Shown: in pieces, positions 10,055 through 18,824 of the stretch
How the letters are laid out: each line of letters starts with the position of its first letter
How positions within the stretch are numbered: the first letter of the stretch is position 1
DNA from: Rhodococcus sp. OK519
GTDB lineage: Bacteria; Actinomycetota; Actinomycetes; Mycobacteriales; Mycobacteriaceae
Direction: 5' to 3'
NCBI RefSeq assembly: GCF_003051005.1
Contig: NZ_QAOW01000001.1
Span: forward strand, 1,054,001-1,118,000
DNA length: 64,000 nucleotides
The notes under the pieces: generated by a model
Told to the model about the DNA's origin: nothing
What the model saw: the letters and a program-made list of their open reading frames with translations, nothing else
Database searches by the model: none
Made by a program: the position numbers and the translations under genes

Positions 10055-10070
10055 TTCCGCTTTCAGCGAA
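10055..10070. promoter_or_regulatory. Candidate ClgR site upstream of clpP1P2
   Basis: TTCCGCTTTCAGCGAA contains CGCT-N3-AGCG, close to the actinobacterial ClgR pattern CGCYNANRGCG, with T at the central A. It sits about 90 bases before clpP1 and overlaps the first bases of the tig terminator hairpin. ClgR activates clpP1P2 in corynebacteria, mycobacteria and streptomycetes. Confidence 0.5.
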
Positions 10071-10108
10071 GTAGGGCGGCACCGGGACTCCGGTGCCGCC
10101 CTACTTCG
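10067..10108 (+). terminator. tig terminator, perfect 19-bp hairpin
   Basis: The arm at 10067-10085 is perfectly complementary to 10090-10108 across a GACT loop, followed by TTAGTGT. It separates tig from the clpP operon. Confidence 0.85.
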
Positions 10109-10154
10109 TTAGTGTCTGTGTCAGGAACCATCGACTTATCAGAAGGCAGGTACC

Positions 10155-10763
10155 GTGACTTACCAGAATCCCGCCATGACTTCAGCCACCTCCGGTCTGA
10201 ATCTCAGCGACTCGGTGTTCGAACGCCTGCTTCGCGAGCGCATCATCTTCCTCGGCACGCAGGTGGACGACGACATCGCGAACAAGCTGTGCGCCCAGAT
10301 CCTGTTGCTGTCGGCCGAGGACCCGACGCGGGACATCAACCTGTACATCAACTCGCCGGGTGGGTCGGTCACGGCCGGCATGGCGATCTTCGACACCATG
10401 CAGTTCGCGGAGTGCGACGTCGCGACGTTCGGTATGGGCCTGGCCGCCTCGATGGGGCAGTTCCTCCTGTCGGCCGGCACCAAGGGCAAGCGCTACGCGC
10501 TGCCGCACGCGCGGATCATGATGCACCAGCCTTCTGCCGGTATCGGCGGCACCGCGTCCGACATCGCGATCATGGCGGAGCAGTTCGCGCACACCAAGCG
10601 TGAGATGGCCGAACTCATCGCCGAGCACACCGGTCAGACCGTCGAGCAGATCACCGCCGACTCGGATCGTGACCGTTGGTTCACGGCGAAGGAAGCACTC
10701 GAGTACGGCTTCGTCGACCACGTCGTCACCCGGGCGCGGCAGGCGGGCGGCGCGGGCAACTAG
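10155..10763 (+). CDS. clpP1: ATP-dependent Clp protease proteolytic subunit 1
   Basis: This serine peptidase subunit assembles with ClpP2 into a mixed double-heptamer fed by ClpX or ClpC. The catalytic triad is visible: Ser in GLAASMGQ (near residue 98), His in MMHQPSAG (near 123) and Asp in DSDRDRWF (near 173). At 202 residues the length is normal. The GTG at 10155 follows AGAAGGCAGG. A possible ClgR site lies upstream. clpP2 follows after 48 bases, so the two are probably co-transcribed. Confidence 0.97.
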   Translation: MTYQNPAMTSATSGLNLSDSVFERLLRERIIFLGTQVDDDIANKLCAQILLLSAEDPTRDINLYINSPGGSVTAGMAIFDTMQFAECDVATFGMGLAASMGQFLLSAGTKGKRYALPHARIMMHQPSAGIGGTASDIAIMAEQFAHTKREMAELIAEHTGQTVEQITADSDRDRWFTAKEALEYGFVDHVVTRARQAGGAGN

Positions 10764-10811
10764 GCCGCGATCCATCCGTCCCTTCCGCTCCCCATCATCC
10801 TTGGAGAACTG

Positions 10812-11483
10812 ATGACCAACATGTTCGATCCCCGTGCCGCCCACGCACTCGGTGGCCAGGCTCCGGCCGGTGCACAGTCGCGCTACATCCTTCCGTCGTT
10901 CATCGAGCACTCCAGCTACGGCGTCAAGGAGTCGAACCCGTACAACAAGCTGTTCGAGGAGCGCATCATCTTCCTCGGCGTGCAGGTGGACGACGCGTCG
11001 GCCAACGACGTCATGGCGCAGCTGCTGGTGCTCGAGTCGCTCGACCCGGATCGTGACATCACGATGTACATCAACTCGCCCGGCGGCTCGTTCACGTCGC
11101 TGATGGCGATCTACGACACGATGCAGTACGTCCGTGCCGACATCACCACCGTGTGCCTCGGCCAGGCGGCATCCGCAGCAGCGGTGCTGCTCGCCGCCGG
11201 TACTCCGGGCAAGCGCCTCGCGCTCCCGAATGCGCGTGTGCTGATCCACCAGCCCGCCACCGGTGGTATCCAGGGCCAGGTCTCGGACCTCGAGATCCAG
11301 GCCGCGGAGATCGAGCGCATGCGTCGCCTCATGGAGACCACGCTCGGAAAGCACACCGGCAAGGATCCCGACGTGATCCGCAAGGACACCGATCGCGACA
11401 AGATCCTCACCGCCGAGGAGGCGAAGGAGTACGGCATCATCGACGACGTGCTCCAGTACCGGAAGCTCTCCGCGCAGAAGTGA
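10812..11483 (+). CDS. clpP2: ATP-dependent Clp protease proteolytic subunit 2
   Basis: This is the partner of ClpP1 in the mixed peptidase. The catalytic Ser lies in [13 protein letters not shown] (near residue 120), the His in [10 protein letters not shown] (near 145) and the Asp in DTDRDKI (near 196). The 223-residue product has the longer N-terminus usual for actinobacterial ClpP2, probably removed as a propeptide. The ATG at 10812 has TTGGAGAACTG upstream. clpX is 286 bases downstream, beyond an inverted repeat, so it may have its own promoter. Confidence 0.97.
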   Translation: MTNMFDPRAAHALGGQAPAGAQSRYILPSFIEHSSYGVKESNPYNKLFEERIIFLGVQVDDASANDVMAQLLVLESLDPDRDITMYINSPGGSFTSLMAIYDTMQYVRADITTVCLGQAASAAAVLLAAGTPGKRLALPNARVLIHQPATGGIQGQVSDLEIQAAEIERMRRLMETTLGKHTGKDPDVIRKDTDRDKILTAEEAKEYGIIDDVLQYRKLSAQK

Positions 11484-11490
11484 TGCGGGG

Positions 11491-11538
11491 CATCCCGGTT
11501 CGCCCGACACGCCGAGCGGGTTGGAGCGAACCGGGGTG
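11491..11538. terminator. Inverted repeat between clpP2 and clpX
   Basis: CATCCCGGTTCGC at 11491-11503 pairs with GCGAACCGGGGTG at 11526-11538, with one G-T pair, across a 22-base loop. It starts 8 bases after the clpP2 stop. It lacks a T run, so it may be a weak terminator, an attenuator or a processing site. Confidence 0.45.
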
Positions 11539-11769
11539 ACAACCCGTCAAGCTGGGCAGTCCGCGCACACCGTGGACCCGATTCCCGCGTCCGAGCCAGC
11601 GGGCCGCGCGGGAATCACCGGCTTATTGGTCGACCTCATTCCCGATCTGCGGGTACGGTCACACCAGGGGCCTTCGATCCGGATTCGGGGTACTCATCCG
11701 CTGCACCGCGGTGGTGGGGAACCGGGTGAGGATGCTCGCACGTAGACAAGGAAGTAGGGACCTTACGAG

Positions 11770-13047
11770 ATGGCACGCATCGGTGACGGCGGCGATCTGC
11801 TCAAGTGCTCTTTCTGCGGTAAGAGCCAGAAGCAGGTCAAGAAGCTCATTGCGGGACCTGGGGTCTACATCTGCGACGAATGCATCGATCTCTGCAACGA
11901 GATCATCGAGGAGGAGCTGGCCGAGTCCAGCGAGGTCAAGCTCGACGAGCTGCCCAAGCCCGCGGAGATCCGTGACTTCCTCGAGAACTACGTGATCGGC
12001 CAGGATTCGGCGAAGCGGACGCTGGCGGTTGCGGTCTACAACCACTACAAGCGCATTCAGGCCGGCGACAGGAGCCGGGATGCGCGCGGCGAGACTGTCG
12101 AACTCGCGAAGTCGAACATTCTGATGCTCGGCCCCACGGGATGTGGCAAGACGTACCTGGCGCAGACGCTCGCCAAGATGCTCAACGTTCCGTTCGCCAT
12201 CGCGGACGCCACCGCGCTCACCGAAGCGGGTTACGTCGGTGAGGACGTCGAGAACATCCTGCTCAAGCTGATCCAGGCGGCCGACTACGACGTCAAGCGC
12301 GCCGAGACCGGCATCATCTACATCGACGAGGTCGACAAGATCGCCCGCAAGAGCGAGAACCCGTCGATCACCCGCGACGTCTCGGGCGAGGGCGTGCAGC
12401 AGGCTCTGCTGAAGATCCTCGAGGGGACGCAGGCGAGCGTTCCGCCGCAGGGCGGGCGCAAGCATCCCCACCAGGAGTTCATCCAGATCGATACGACGAA
12501 CGTGTTGTTCATCGTTGCGGGCGCTTTCGCGGGCCTCGAGAAGATCGTCTCCGATCGGGTGGGCAAGCGCGGCATCGGTTTCGGTGCCGAGGTTCGCTCC
12601 AAGGCCGAGATCGACACGCAGGACCACTTCGCCGAGGTCATGCCCGAGGATCTGATCAAGTTCGGTCTGATCCCCGAGTTCATCGGCCGACTTCCGGTCG
12701 TGGCCTCGGTGACCAACCTCGACAAGGAATCGCTCGTCACGATCCTGTCCGAGCCGAAGAACGCACTCGTCAAGCAGTACACGCGTCTGTTCGACATGGA
12801 CGGTGTGGAACTGGAGTTCTCGGTCGACGCTCTCGAGGCGATCGCGGATCAGGCCATTCACCGCGGCACCGGAGCCCGTGGGCTGCGCGCGATCATGGAG
12901 GAAGTTCTCCTGCCGGTGATGTACGACATCCCGAGCCGCGACGATGTCGCGAAGGTGGTCGTGACCGCGGAAACGGTGAACGACAACGTGCTTCCGACGA
13001 TCGTGCCCCGCAAGCCGGAGCGTGAACGTCGGGACAAGTCCGCGTAG
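11770..13047 (+). CDS. clpX: ATP-dependent Clp protease ATP-binding subunit ClpX
   Basis: This AAA+ unfoldase recognises, unfolds and feeds substrates to ClpP1P2. The N-terminal zinc-binding domain has two Cys pairs, CSFC and CDEC (residues 13-41). Walker A is GPTGCGKT near residue 121 and Walker B is [10 protein letters not shown] near 180. The RKHPHQEF and C-terminal sensor regions are present, and the 425-residue length is normal. The ATG at 11770 has a weak AGGGA about 10 nt upstream. A strong terminator follows. Confidence 0.97.
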   Translation: MARIGDGGDLLKCSFCGKSQKQVKKLIAGPGVYICDECIDLCNEIIEEELAESSEVKLDELPKPAEIRDFLENYVIGQDSAKRTLAVAVYNHYKRIQAGDRSRDARGETVELAKSNILMLGPTGCGKTYLAQTLAKMLNVPFAIADATALTEAGYVGEDVENILLKLIQAADYDVKRAETGIIYIDEVDKIARKSENPSITRDVSGEGVQQALLKILEGTQASVPPQGGRKHPHQEFIQIDTTNVLFIVAGAFAGLEKIVSDRVGKRGIGFGAEVRSKAEIDTQDHFAEVMPEDLIKFGLIPEFIGRLPVVASVTNLDKESLVTILSEPKNALVKQYTRLFDMDGVELEFSVDALEAIADQAIHRGTGARGLRAIMEEVLLPVMYDIPSRDDVAKVVVTAETVNDNVLPTIVPRKPERERRDKSA

Positions 13048-13065
13048 GAGCGGAATCTCCTCATG

Positions 13066-13107
13066 GAGGGGCTCGGGTGCCGATGGCGCCCGAGCCCCTC
13101 TGTTTTG
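13066..13107. terminator. Bidirectional terminator, clpX / TetR gene
   Basis: GAGGGGCTCGGGTGCC at 13066-13081 pairs with 13085-13100, with one G-T pair, and is followed by TGTTTTG. It separates two convergent genes and can serve both. Confidence 0.88.
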
Positions 13108-13767
13108 TCAGGGGGCGCGCAGCAGCGCCACGGCGAGCGCGGTGAGCTCGGTTTCGAATTCTTGGATGTCGACCGCGCTACCGGTGGACGCCTCCCGCTC
13201 CCACGTGGCAAGGCCGGACACGACGAACCGGGCCGTCAATGCGACGCGCCGAGTGCGGATTTCGGGATCGAGGTGCTCGAGTTCGGCGCTGATTTCGGCG
13301 AACAGCTTCTTGAGCATGTCCATCCCGTCGATGCGGGGGTATCGCGTGTCGTCGGGGACGAGTGTCGTCGGCCGTTCGACGAAGTCCATGTGCACGCCGG
13401 TGAGCCACTGCTCGTTGAAACGAGCCCAGTAGGACGTTTCGTGAACGGCAATCTCTTCCACGAATGGATGCACGTAGGAAGCCACGAGTCGGTCGAGTCG
13501 GTCGGGCGCGTCGTCGGCGATCTCGTCGATCATTCGGGCACGGATCGCGTTGATGTTGCCGATGTGGCGCAGCCACACCGCCTCGAGCAGTCCGTCCCAC
13601 GATCCGAAGTGATACGCGATGGCCGAGTTGTTGCGCTGGCCCGCGGTTCTCACGATCTCGCGGGCGGAGACCCCGTGCAGTCCGCGTTCGGCGATGAGGC
13701 GTTCGGCGACGTGGAGGAGCGCGTCGCGGCCGTTCGGCGAGTTCCCAGCGGTAAGGGTCGAGTTCAT
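13108..13767 (-). CDS. TetR-family transcriptional regulator
   Basis: This DNA-binding repressor has 219 residues. The N-terminal helix-turn-helix region (about residues 15-60) contains LLHVAERLIAERG, VSAREIVRTAGQRNNSAIAYHFGSWDGLLEAV, a clear TetR signature. The ligand-binding half is not diagnostic. The ATG at 13767 lies 7 nt after TACCCT, so the mRNA is probably leaderless. A 12-bp direct repeat flanks and enters the start and could be part of an autoregulatory operator. The divergent secreted lipase begins 68 bases away and is a candidate target. Confidence 0.88.
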   Translation of the reverse strand: MNSTLTAGNSPNGRDALLHVAERLIAERGLHGVSAREIVRTAGQRNNSAIAYHFGSWDGLLEAVWLRHIGNINAIRARMIDEIADDAPDRLDRLVASYVHPFVEEIAVHETSYWARFNEQWLTGVHMDFVERPTTLVPDDTRYPRIDGMDMLKKLFAEISAELEHLDPEIRTRRVALTARFVVSGLATWEREASTGSAVDIQEFETELTALAVALLRAP

Positions 13768-13779
13768 AGCGGTAAGGGT
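13747..13779. repeat. 12-bp direct repeat at the TetR gene start
   Basis: AGCGGTAAGGGT occurs at 13747-13758 (inside codons 4-7) and 13768-13779 (just upstream of the ATG), with a period of 21 bases, two helical turns. It contains the predicted -10. It may be an operator or a small local duplication. Confidence 0.7.
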
Positions 13780-13780
13780 A
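13775..13780 (-). promoter_or_regulatory. -10 hexamer TACCCT, leaderless TetR gene
   Basis: TACCCT is 7 nt before the ATG, placing the predicted transcription start on the start codon. Confidence 0.5.
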
Positions 13781-13835
13781 CTGAATAGGCTATGTTTTCA
13801 GCGCTGAGACAGATTTCTTAATTTTGGAGGTGCTC

Positions 13836-15038
13836 GTGAATCCGTTGTCGAGGAACGGGGGCGTGCGCGCCCGTCGTGCCGGCCTCTTCACGGTTGCTGC
13901 GGTGACGATCGCGCTGGTCGCGGCCGGTTGCAGCAGTGATAAGTCCGAGGAGACGAGCGGTGCGCTCGAACCGGGGCAATTGCTCTCGGTCCAACAACTG
14001 CGCGGCGCGCCGGTGCTGCCCAGTGCGGCCCGGAGTGAGCTGATCACCTATGCGTCGCAGAATGCGCAGGGCGACCCGGTGGTGGTGTCCGGGACGGTGT
14101 CTATCCCGCGCACGCCCGCGCCGGAGGGCGGCTGGCCTGTGATCAGTTGGGCACACGGCACCACCGGTGTGTCCGACATCTGCGCGCCGTCGAACGACAC
14201 CACCGACGGACCGGCGCACGACTACCTCGGCGGGGTCGACGAGACGCTCGACAAGTACGTCGCCGACGGCTACGTCGTGGTGCAGACCGACTACGTCGGC
14301 ATGGGCACGCCGGGCGGTCACCCGTACATGGACGGCGGGACGGAGGCGAACGCCGTTGTCGACATCGTCCGTGCGAGCCGCGCGATCGACGATTCGATCA
14401 GCGACCAGTGGTATGCCATGGGGCACAGCCAGGGCGGGCATGCGACGCTGTTCGCTGCCGCGCAGGGCGCCGAGCGTGCGCCCGAACTCGATCTGCGCGG
14501 TGCCGTCGCGATCGCGCCGGGTAACGACACGAGCGCCACACCGCAGTACCTCGCGGCCGGCACTCCGGAGGTTGCTCCGGCGCTGGCGTTCCTGCCGCTG
14601 ATCCTGCTGGGAGCCGAGGCGGCGGATCCGTCCATCGACGCCGATTCGTACGTCACCCCGGAGTCGAAGCCGCTGCTCACCGCGGCCCGCAATGGCTGCG
14701 TCGGCCAGATCCGTGACGTGATCGGTTCGGTGCCGGTCGACAAGGCGTTCGCGCCGGGCGCCGACATCGACAAGCTGGTGACGTACTTGAAGAAGCAGTC
14801 GCCCGGGCAGTTGACGCTGACGGTGCCGACGCTGGTACTGCAGGGCACGGCGGACGTGCTCATCGCCGAGCCGGGCAGCAAGGCGCTGGTGCAGTCGTTG
14901 TGCAACAACGGCTCCGAGGTCGGATACAAGACGTACGCGGGTGCTGATCACCGGACTGCGGTGCCGCAGTCGTACGACGACGTCGAGCAGTTCTTCGGTG
15001 CATTGCAGGCTGGGGAGGCTCCGGCGGGTCTCTGCTAG
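13836..15038 (+). CDS. Secreted lipoprotein lipase, LIP (secretory lipase) family
   Basis: This alpha/beta hydrolase is predicted to act on acylglycerols or other esters outside the membrane. The 400-residue product begins with a basic stretch and hydrophobic segment ending in the lipobox VAAGC (Cys near residue 29), so it should be a lipoprotein. The nucleophile elbow GHSQGGH is near residue 195, and ADHRT near the C-terminus supplies the likely catalytic His. WAHGTTG fits the oxyanion region. The GTG at 13836 has GGAGG 5-7 nt upstream. It diverges from the TetR gene and shares its stop CTAG with the next gene. Confidence 0.85.
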   Translation: MNPLSRNGGVRARRAGLFTVAAVTIALVAAGCSSDKSEETSGALEPGQLLSVQQLRGAPVLPSAARSELITYASQNAQGDPVVVSGTVSIPRTPAPEGGWPVISWAHGTTGVSDICAPSNDTTDGPAHDYLGGVDETLDKYVADGYVVVQTDYVGMGTPGGHPYMDGGTEANAVVDIVRASRAIDDSISDQWYAMGHSQGGHATLFAAAQGAERAPELDLRGAVAIAPGNDTSATPQYLAAGTPEVAPALAFLPLILLGAEAADPSIDADSYVTPESKPLLTAARNGCVGQIRDVIGSVPVDKAFAPGADIDKLVTYLKKQSPGQLTLTVPTLVLQGTADVLIAEPGSKALVQSLCNNGSEVGYKTYAGADHRTAVPQSYDDVEQFFGALQAGEAPAGLC

Positions 15039-15490
15039 AACGCTCCGAACAGTTCGGAATAGCGGGATGGGTTCCCGACGAGATCCCCCTCGGGGAGCGT
15101 GACGACGGTGTCGGCCATCCGGGCGACACCGTCGTCGTCGCGGCACTCGACGGTGACCCGGTAGTCGGCGCTATCGGTGTACTCACCCGCCAGGTGGAGG
15201 GTCTCGTGCGGCATCGTCGTCCACCAGATGCCGATACCGCCGTCGTAGATCTCCATGAGATTGGTGATGACGGGTTGATCGTCCGTGTCGAATGCGACGG
15301 AGGCGCACTGCGCCGGGGTATCCGTGGTCGAGTCGATGTTCTGGAGCGTCACCAGGATCGAATTGCCGAATGTCCGGACGTCCGCCTGTCCGGTCACGGT
15401 CGCGGACGCGGGGGCCGCGCCGAGCGTCCCGGCCAGGGCGATCGCACCCGCGGCACTCCCAACGACGTGCCGCACCCGCCATACGCTCAT
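15035..15490 (-). CDS. Small secreted protein of unknown function
   Basis: I do not recognise the family. The 151-residue product has a signal peptide (VRHVVGSAAGAIALAGTLGAAPASA, split here only by description, residues 6-30) with a likely AxA cleavage site. The mature part is about 120 residues with two cysteines (CASVAF and VECRDD), which could form a disulfide in a small beta-rich domain. The ATG at 15490 has GGGAGG upstream. Its TAG stop overlaps the lipase stop on CTAG. Confidence 0.7.
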   Translation of the reverse strand: MSVWRVRHVVGSAAGAIALAGTLGAAPASATVTGQADVRTFGNSILVTLQNIDSTTDTPAQCASVAFDTDDQPVITNLMEIYDGGIGIWWTTMPHETLHLAGEYTDSADYRVTVECRDDDGVARMADTVVTLPEGDLVGNPSRYSELFGAF

Positions 15491-15568
15491 TCGTGACGTC
15501 CTCCCGCTCGCCCGACCTGCGCGGTTTCCACTGTGGCATGCGAGGCGGGGTGATTGCGGGCGAATGGG

Positions 15569-16393
15569 TCAGATCTTGATGCGCTGCTCTCCCGAGTAGA
15601 CGTTCATGCTCTCCCCGCGCAGGAACCCGACGAGCGTCATGCCGCGGTCGCGCGCGAGGTCCACGGCCAGCGACGACGGCGCCGACACGGCGCCGAGTAT
15701 CGGTACGCCGGCCACCGCGGCCTTCTGCGCCAGTTCGAACGACGCGCGGCCGCTGACGATGAGGACCGCGTCGGACAACGGGACCCGGTTCGTGGTGAGT
15801 GCCCAGCCGAGGACCTTGTCGACCGCGTTGTGCCGACCGACGTCCTCTCGGACCGCGAGCAGCGCGCCGTCGGCGGTGAACAATCCGGCCGCGTGTAGTC
15901 CGCCCGTGGCGTCGAACACCCGCTGGGCGCTGCGCAACGTCGGCGGCATCGACGACAACATTGCTGCGGTGACCTCGAAGGCGTTGCCGGACAGGGAGTA
16001 TCGGCTGCGGACGGCGACCTCGTCGAGGGACGCCTTGCCGCACACGCCGCACGCGGACGTCGTCAGGAACTCGCGGCGGCCCTTGCTGCCGGGATCCGGG
16101 ACACCGGGGGCCAGCGCGACGTCGAGCACGTTGTAGGTATTCGCGCCGTGATCGTCGACGCCGTTGCAGTAGCGCACGACGGCGATGTCTTCGGAGGTCT
16201 CGACGATCCCCTCCGTCAACAGGAACCCGTGGACCAGGTCGACGTCGTTGCCCGGGGTGCGCATCGTGACGGTGAGCGAGCGTCCGCCCAGGCGGATCTC
16301 GAGCGGTTCCTCGACGGCCAGGGCGTCCGGCCGACGACGGATCCCGTCCGGGGTGATCCGCAGGACGGGCCGGCGCGCGGTGACCCGGCCCAT
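15569..16393 (-). CDS. fdhD: Formate dehydrogenase accessory sulfurtransferase FdhD
   Basis: FdhD hands sulfur to the bis-MGD molybdenum cofactor of formate-dehydrogenase-type enzymes. The CGVCG motif near residue 115 holds the sulfur-carrying cysteines. [16 protein letters not shown] near 190 and [11 protein letters not shown] near 220 are family landmarks. The 274-residue length is normal. The ATG at 16393 directly abuts the stop of the upstream fdhF-like gene, so the two are an operon and the oxidoreductase is the likely client. Confidence 0.95.
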   Translation of the reverse strand: MGRVTARRPVLRITPDGIRRRPDALAVEEPLEIRLGGRSLTVTMRTPGNDVDLVHGFLLTEGIVETSEDIAVVRYCNGVDDHGANTYNVLDVALAPGVPDPGSKGRREFLTTSACGVCGKASLDEVAVRSRYSLSGNAFEVTAAMLSSMPPTLRSAQRVFDATGGLHAAGLFTADGALLAVREDVGRHNAVDKVLGWALTTNRVPLSDAVLIVSGRASFELAQKAAVAGVPILGAVSAPSSLAVDLARDRGMTLVGFLRGESMNVYSGEQRIKI

Positions 16394-18706
16394 CTAGTTG
16401 CCTCCGGTCGGTTCGAGCCGCACGACGACCGCTTTCGACACCGGGGTGTTCGACTTGGCGGCGACGTGATCGAGCGGCACGAGGGGATTGGTCTCGGGGT
16501 AGTAGGCGGCGGCATTGCCGGGCGGCGTGCTGTACTCGACCACCCGGAAGTCGTGGACCCGACGTTCCTCGACAGCACCGTGGCCAGTGGTCCATTCGGA
16601 CACGAGGTCCACGAGTTGACCGTCATGCAAACCCATCTCGGCGATGTCGCCGGCGTTGACGAAGACCACCTTGCGTCCGCCCTTCACGCCGCGGTAGCGG
16701 TCGTCGAGGCCGTAGATCGTGGTGTTGTACTGATCGTGGCTGCGCAGGGTCTGCAGGATCAGTCGCCCGGCCGGGGTGGGCACCCATTCGAGCTGGTTGA
16801 CGGTGAAGTTTGCCTTGCCGGTGTGCGTCCGGAACTCGCGCGAGTCGCGCGGCGGATGGGGGAGTTGGAACCCGTCGGGGCGGCGGACTCGGGTGTTGTA
16901 GTCGGTGCAGCCGGGGACGACGCGCGAGATCGAGTCCCGGATCCGGTCGTAGTCGTCCTCGAACGCGGACCACGGGACGGGATGGTCGGCGCCGAGCAGT
17001 TCGCGCGAGAGCTGACAGACGATCGCGACCTCGCTGCGCAGGTGCGCGCTGAGGGGCTTCAGTCGCCCCCGCGACAGGTGCACCATCGACATCGAGTCCT
17101 CCACCGACACCAACTGCTTGCCGGTCGCCTGGACGTCGAGGTCGGTGCGCCCGAGCGTCGGCAGGATCAACGCGGTGCGCCCGTGCACGACGTGGCTGCG
17201 GTTGAGCTTCGTCGAAACCTGAACGGTGAGTGCGCAGTTACGCAGAGCCTGTTCGGTGGCGGCGGTGTCGGGAGTGGCCGAGACGAAGTTGCCCCCCATC
17301 GCCATGAACACCCGCGCCCGGCCGTCGCGCATCGCCCTGATCGCGTCGACAGTGTCCCAGCCGTGCCGGCGGGGGCTCTCGATGGAGAACTCGGCCTCGA
17401 GGGCGGCGAGGAACTCCTCGGGCATCTTCTCCCAGATGCCCATCGTGCGGTCGCCCTGCACGTTGGAGTGACCGCGGACCGGGCACACCCCGGCGCCGGG
17501 CTTGCCGATCATGCCCCGCATCAGCAGCAGGTTCACGGCTTCCTGGATGGTCGCGACGGCGTGCGTGTGCTGCGTGAGTCCCATCGCCCAGCACAGCACT
17601 GTGCGCTCCGACTGCGCGAGTGCGCGTGCGGTGTCCTCGATCTGGCTTCGGGTCAGGCCGGTCGCCTCGATGACGGTGTCCAGGTCGACGCCCCGCACGT
17701 GCTCGGCGTAGTCGTCGAAGCCGGCACAGTGTGCGTCGACGAACGCGCGATCGATCACGGTGCCGGGGCTGCGGGCCTCGGCCTCGAGCAGCAGACGGCC
17801 CAGGCCCTGGAACAGCGCCAGGTCGCCGCCGAGGCGGATCTGCAGGAACTCGTCGGCGATGTGGACACCGCTGCCGACGACGCCGTTGATCTTCTGCGGG
17901 TCTTTGAAGCGCCGAAGTCCGGCCTCGGGTAGCGGGTTGATCGCAATGACCTTGGCGCCGTTCGCCTTGGCCTTCTCGAGCGTCGACAGCATCCGGGGGT
18001 GGTTGGTGCCGGGGTTCTGTCCGGCGATGAGGATGAGGTCGGCCTGTTCGAGGTCGGGTACCGACACCGAACCCTTGCCGATGCCGATCGTCTCGGTGAG
18101 CGCACTGCCCGACGACTCGTGGCACATGTTGGAGCAGTCCGGCATGTTGTTGGTGCCGAAGCTGCGAATCATCAACTGGTACAGGAAGGCCGCCTCGTTG
18201 CTCGTGCGGCCCGACGTGTAGAAGACGGCCTCGTCGGGCGTCCCGAGTTCGCGGAGGTGTTCGGCGATCAGGCGGTGCGCCTCGTCCCACTCGATCGGCT
18301 CGTAGTGGTCGCTGCCGGGCCGCACCACCATCGGGTGGGTCAGGCGGCCCTGCTGGCCCAGCCAGTAGTCGGTGCGTCCGGACAGTTCCGAGATGGGGTG
18401 CGCCGCGAAGAACTCCGGCGTGACGGCCCGCAGCGTCGCCTCCTCTGCGACGGCCTTGGCGCCGTTCTCGCAGAACTCGGCGGGCTTGCGGTGACCGGGC
18501 GCCTCGGGCCATGCGCACCCCGGGCAGTCGAAGCCGTGTCGCTGGTTGAGGCGGGTGAGGGTGCGGGCGGTCCGGGCGACGCCCATCTGTTCGACGGCGC
18601 GCTCTAGTGACACCAGCACGGCGGGAACCCCGGCCGCGTAGTCCTTGGCGTGATCGACGACGAGATCGTTCTCGTCGATGTCGTCCCGGGGCCCCGTGCG
18701 CGTCAT
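16394..18706 (-). CDS. FdhF/YdeP-family molybdopterin oxidoreductase
   Basis: This 770-residue protein is the catalytic subunit of a bis-MGD molybdoenzyme related to formate dehydrogenase alpha chains and E. coli YdeP. CPGC (Cys61, Cys64) and EFCENG (Cys79) occur near the N-terminus; I cannot tell whether they bind an Fe-S cluster. CSNMCHESSGSALTETIG lies in the cofactor region, and GPVRGHSNVQG-like and HDQYNTTIYG segments mark the MGD-binding domains. No beta or gamma electron-transfer subunit is adjacent, so the electron acceptor and true substrate are unknown. The ATG at 18706 has CAGTAT 6 nt upstream. fdhD follows without a gap. Confidence 0.88.
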   Translation of the reverse strand: MTRTGPRDDIDENDLVVDHAKDYAAGVPAVLVSLERAVEQMGVARTARTLTRLNQRHGFDCPGCAWPEAPGHRKPAEFCENGAKAVAEEATLRAVTPEFFAAHPISELSGRTDYWLGQQGRLTHPMVVRPGSDHYEPIEWDEAHRLIAEHLRELGTPDEAVFYTSGRTSNEAAFLYQLMIRSFGTNNMPDCSNMCHESSGSALTETIGIGKGSVSVPDLEQADLILIAGQNPGTNHPRMLSTLEKAKANGAKVIAINPLPEAGLRRFKDPQKINGVVGSGVHIADEFLQIRLGGDLALFQGLGRLLLEAEARSPGTVIDRAFVDAHCAGFDDYAEHVRGVDLDTVIEATGLTRSQIEDTARALAQSERTVLCWAMGLTQHTHAVATIQEAVNLLLMRGMIGKPGAGVCPVRGHSNVQGDRTMGIWEKMPEEFLAALEAEFSIESPRRHGWDTVDAIRAMRDGRARVFMAMGGNFVSATPDTAATEQALRNCALTVQVSTKLNRSHVVHGRTALILPTLGRTDLDVQATGKQLVSVEDSMSMVHLSRGRLKPLSAHLRSEVAIVCQLSRELLGADHPVPWSAFEDDYDRIRDSISRVVPGCTDYNTRVRRPDGFQLPHPPRDSREFRTHTGKANFTVNQLEWVPTPAGRLILQTLRSHDQYNTTIYGLDDRYRGVKGGRKVVFVNAGDIAEMGLHDGQLVDLVSEWTTGHGAVEERRVHDFRVVEYSTPPGNAAAYYPETNPLVPLDHVAAKSNTPVSKAVVVRLEPTGGN

Positions 18707-18762
18707 GACCCCATACTGGCCCGGCCGGTCCGGGTATGCACGATCCGACGCACCGAACGACC

Positions 18763-18786
18763 AGGTAAGGTCGGCTAGCCTTACCT
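18763..18786. promoter_or_regulatory. IdeR/DtxR-type iron box
   Basis: AGGTAAGG and CCTTACCT form a perfect 8-bp inverted repeat across TCGGCTAG. The right half TAGCCTTACCT closely follows the DtxR/IdeR consensus half TAGCCTAACCT. It is 39 bases before the iron-siderophore lipoprotein gene and 57 bases from the divergent fdhF-like gene. Confidence 0.75.
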
Positions 18787-18824
18787 TCTCCTTCCGTCCC
18801 ACCACGAATCGAAGGGTCCCGACG

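Noticed and set aside
11494-11535. GTTCGC and GCGAAC halves as a ClgR operator for clpX
   Set aside because: The halves are more than 20 bases apart, too far for the known ClgR pattern; a hairpin explains them better.
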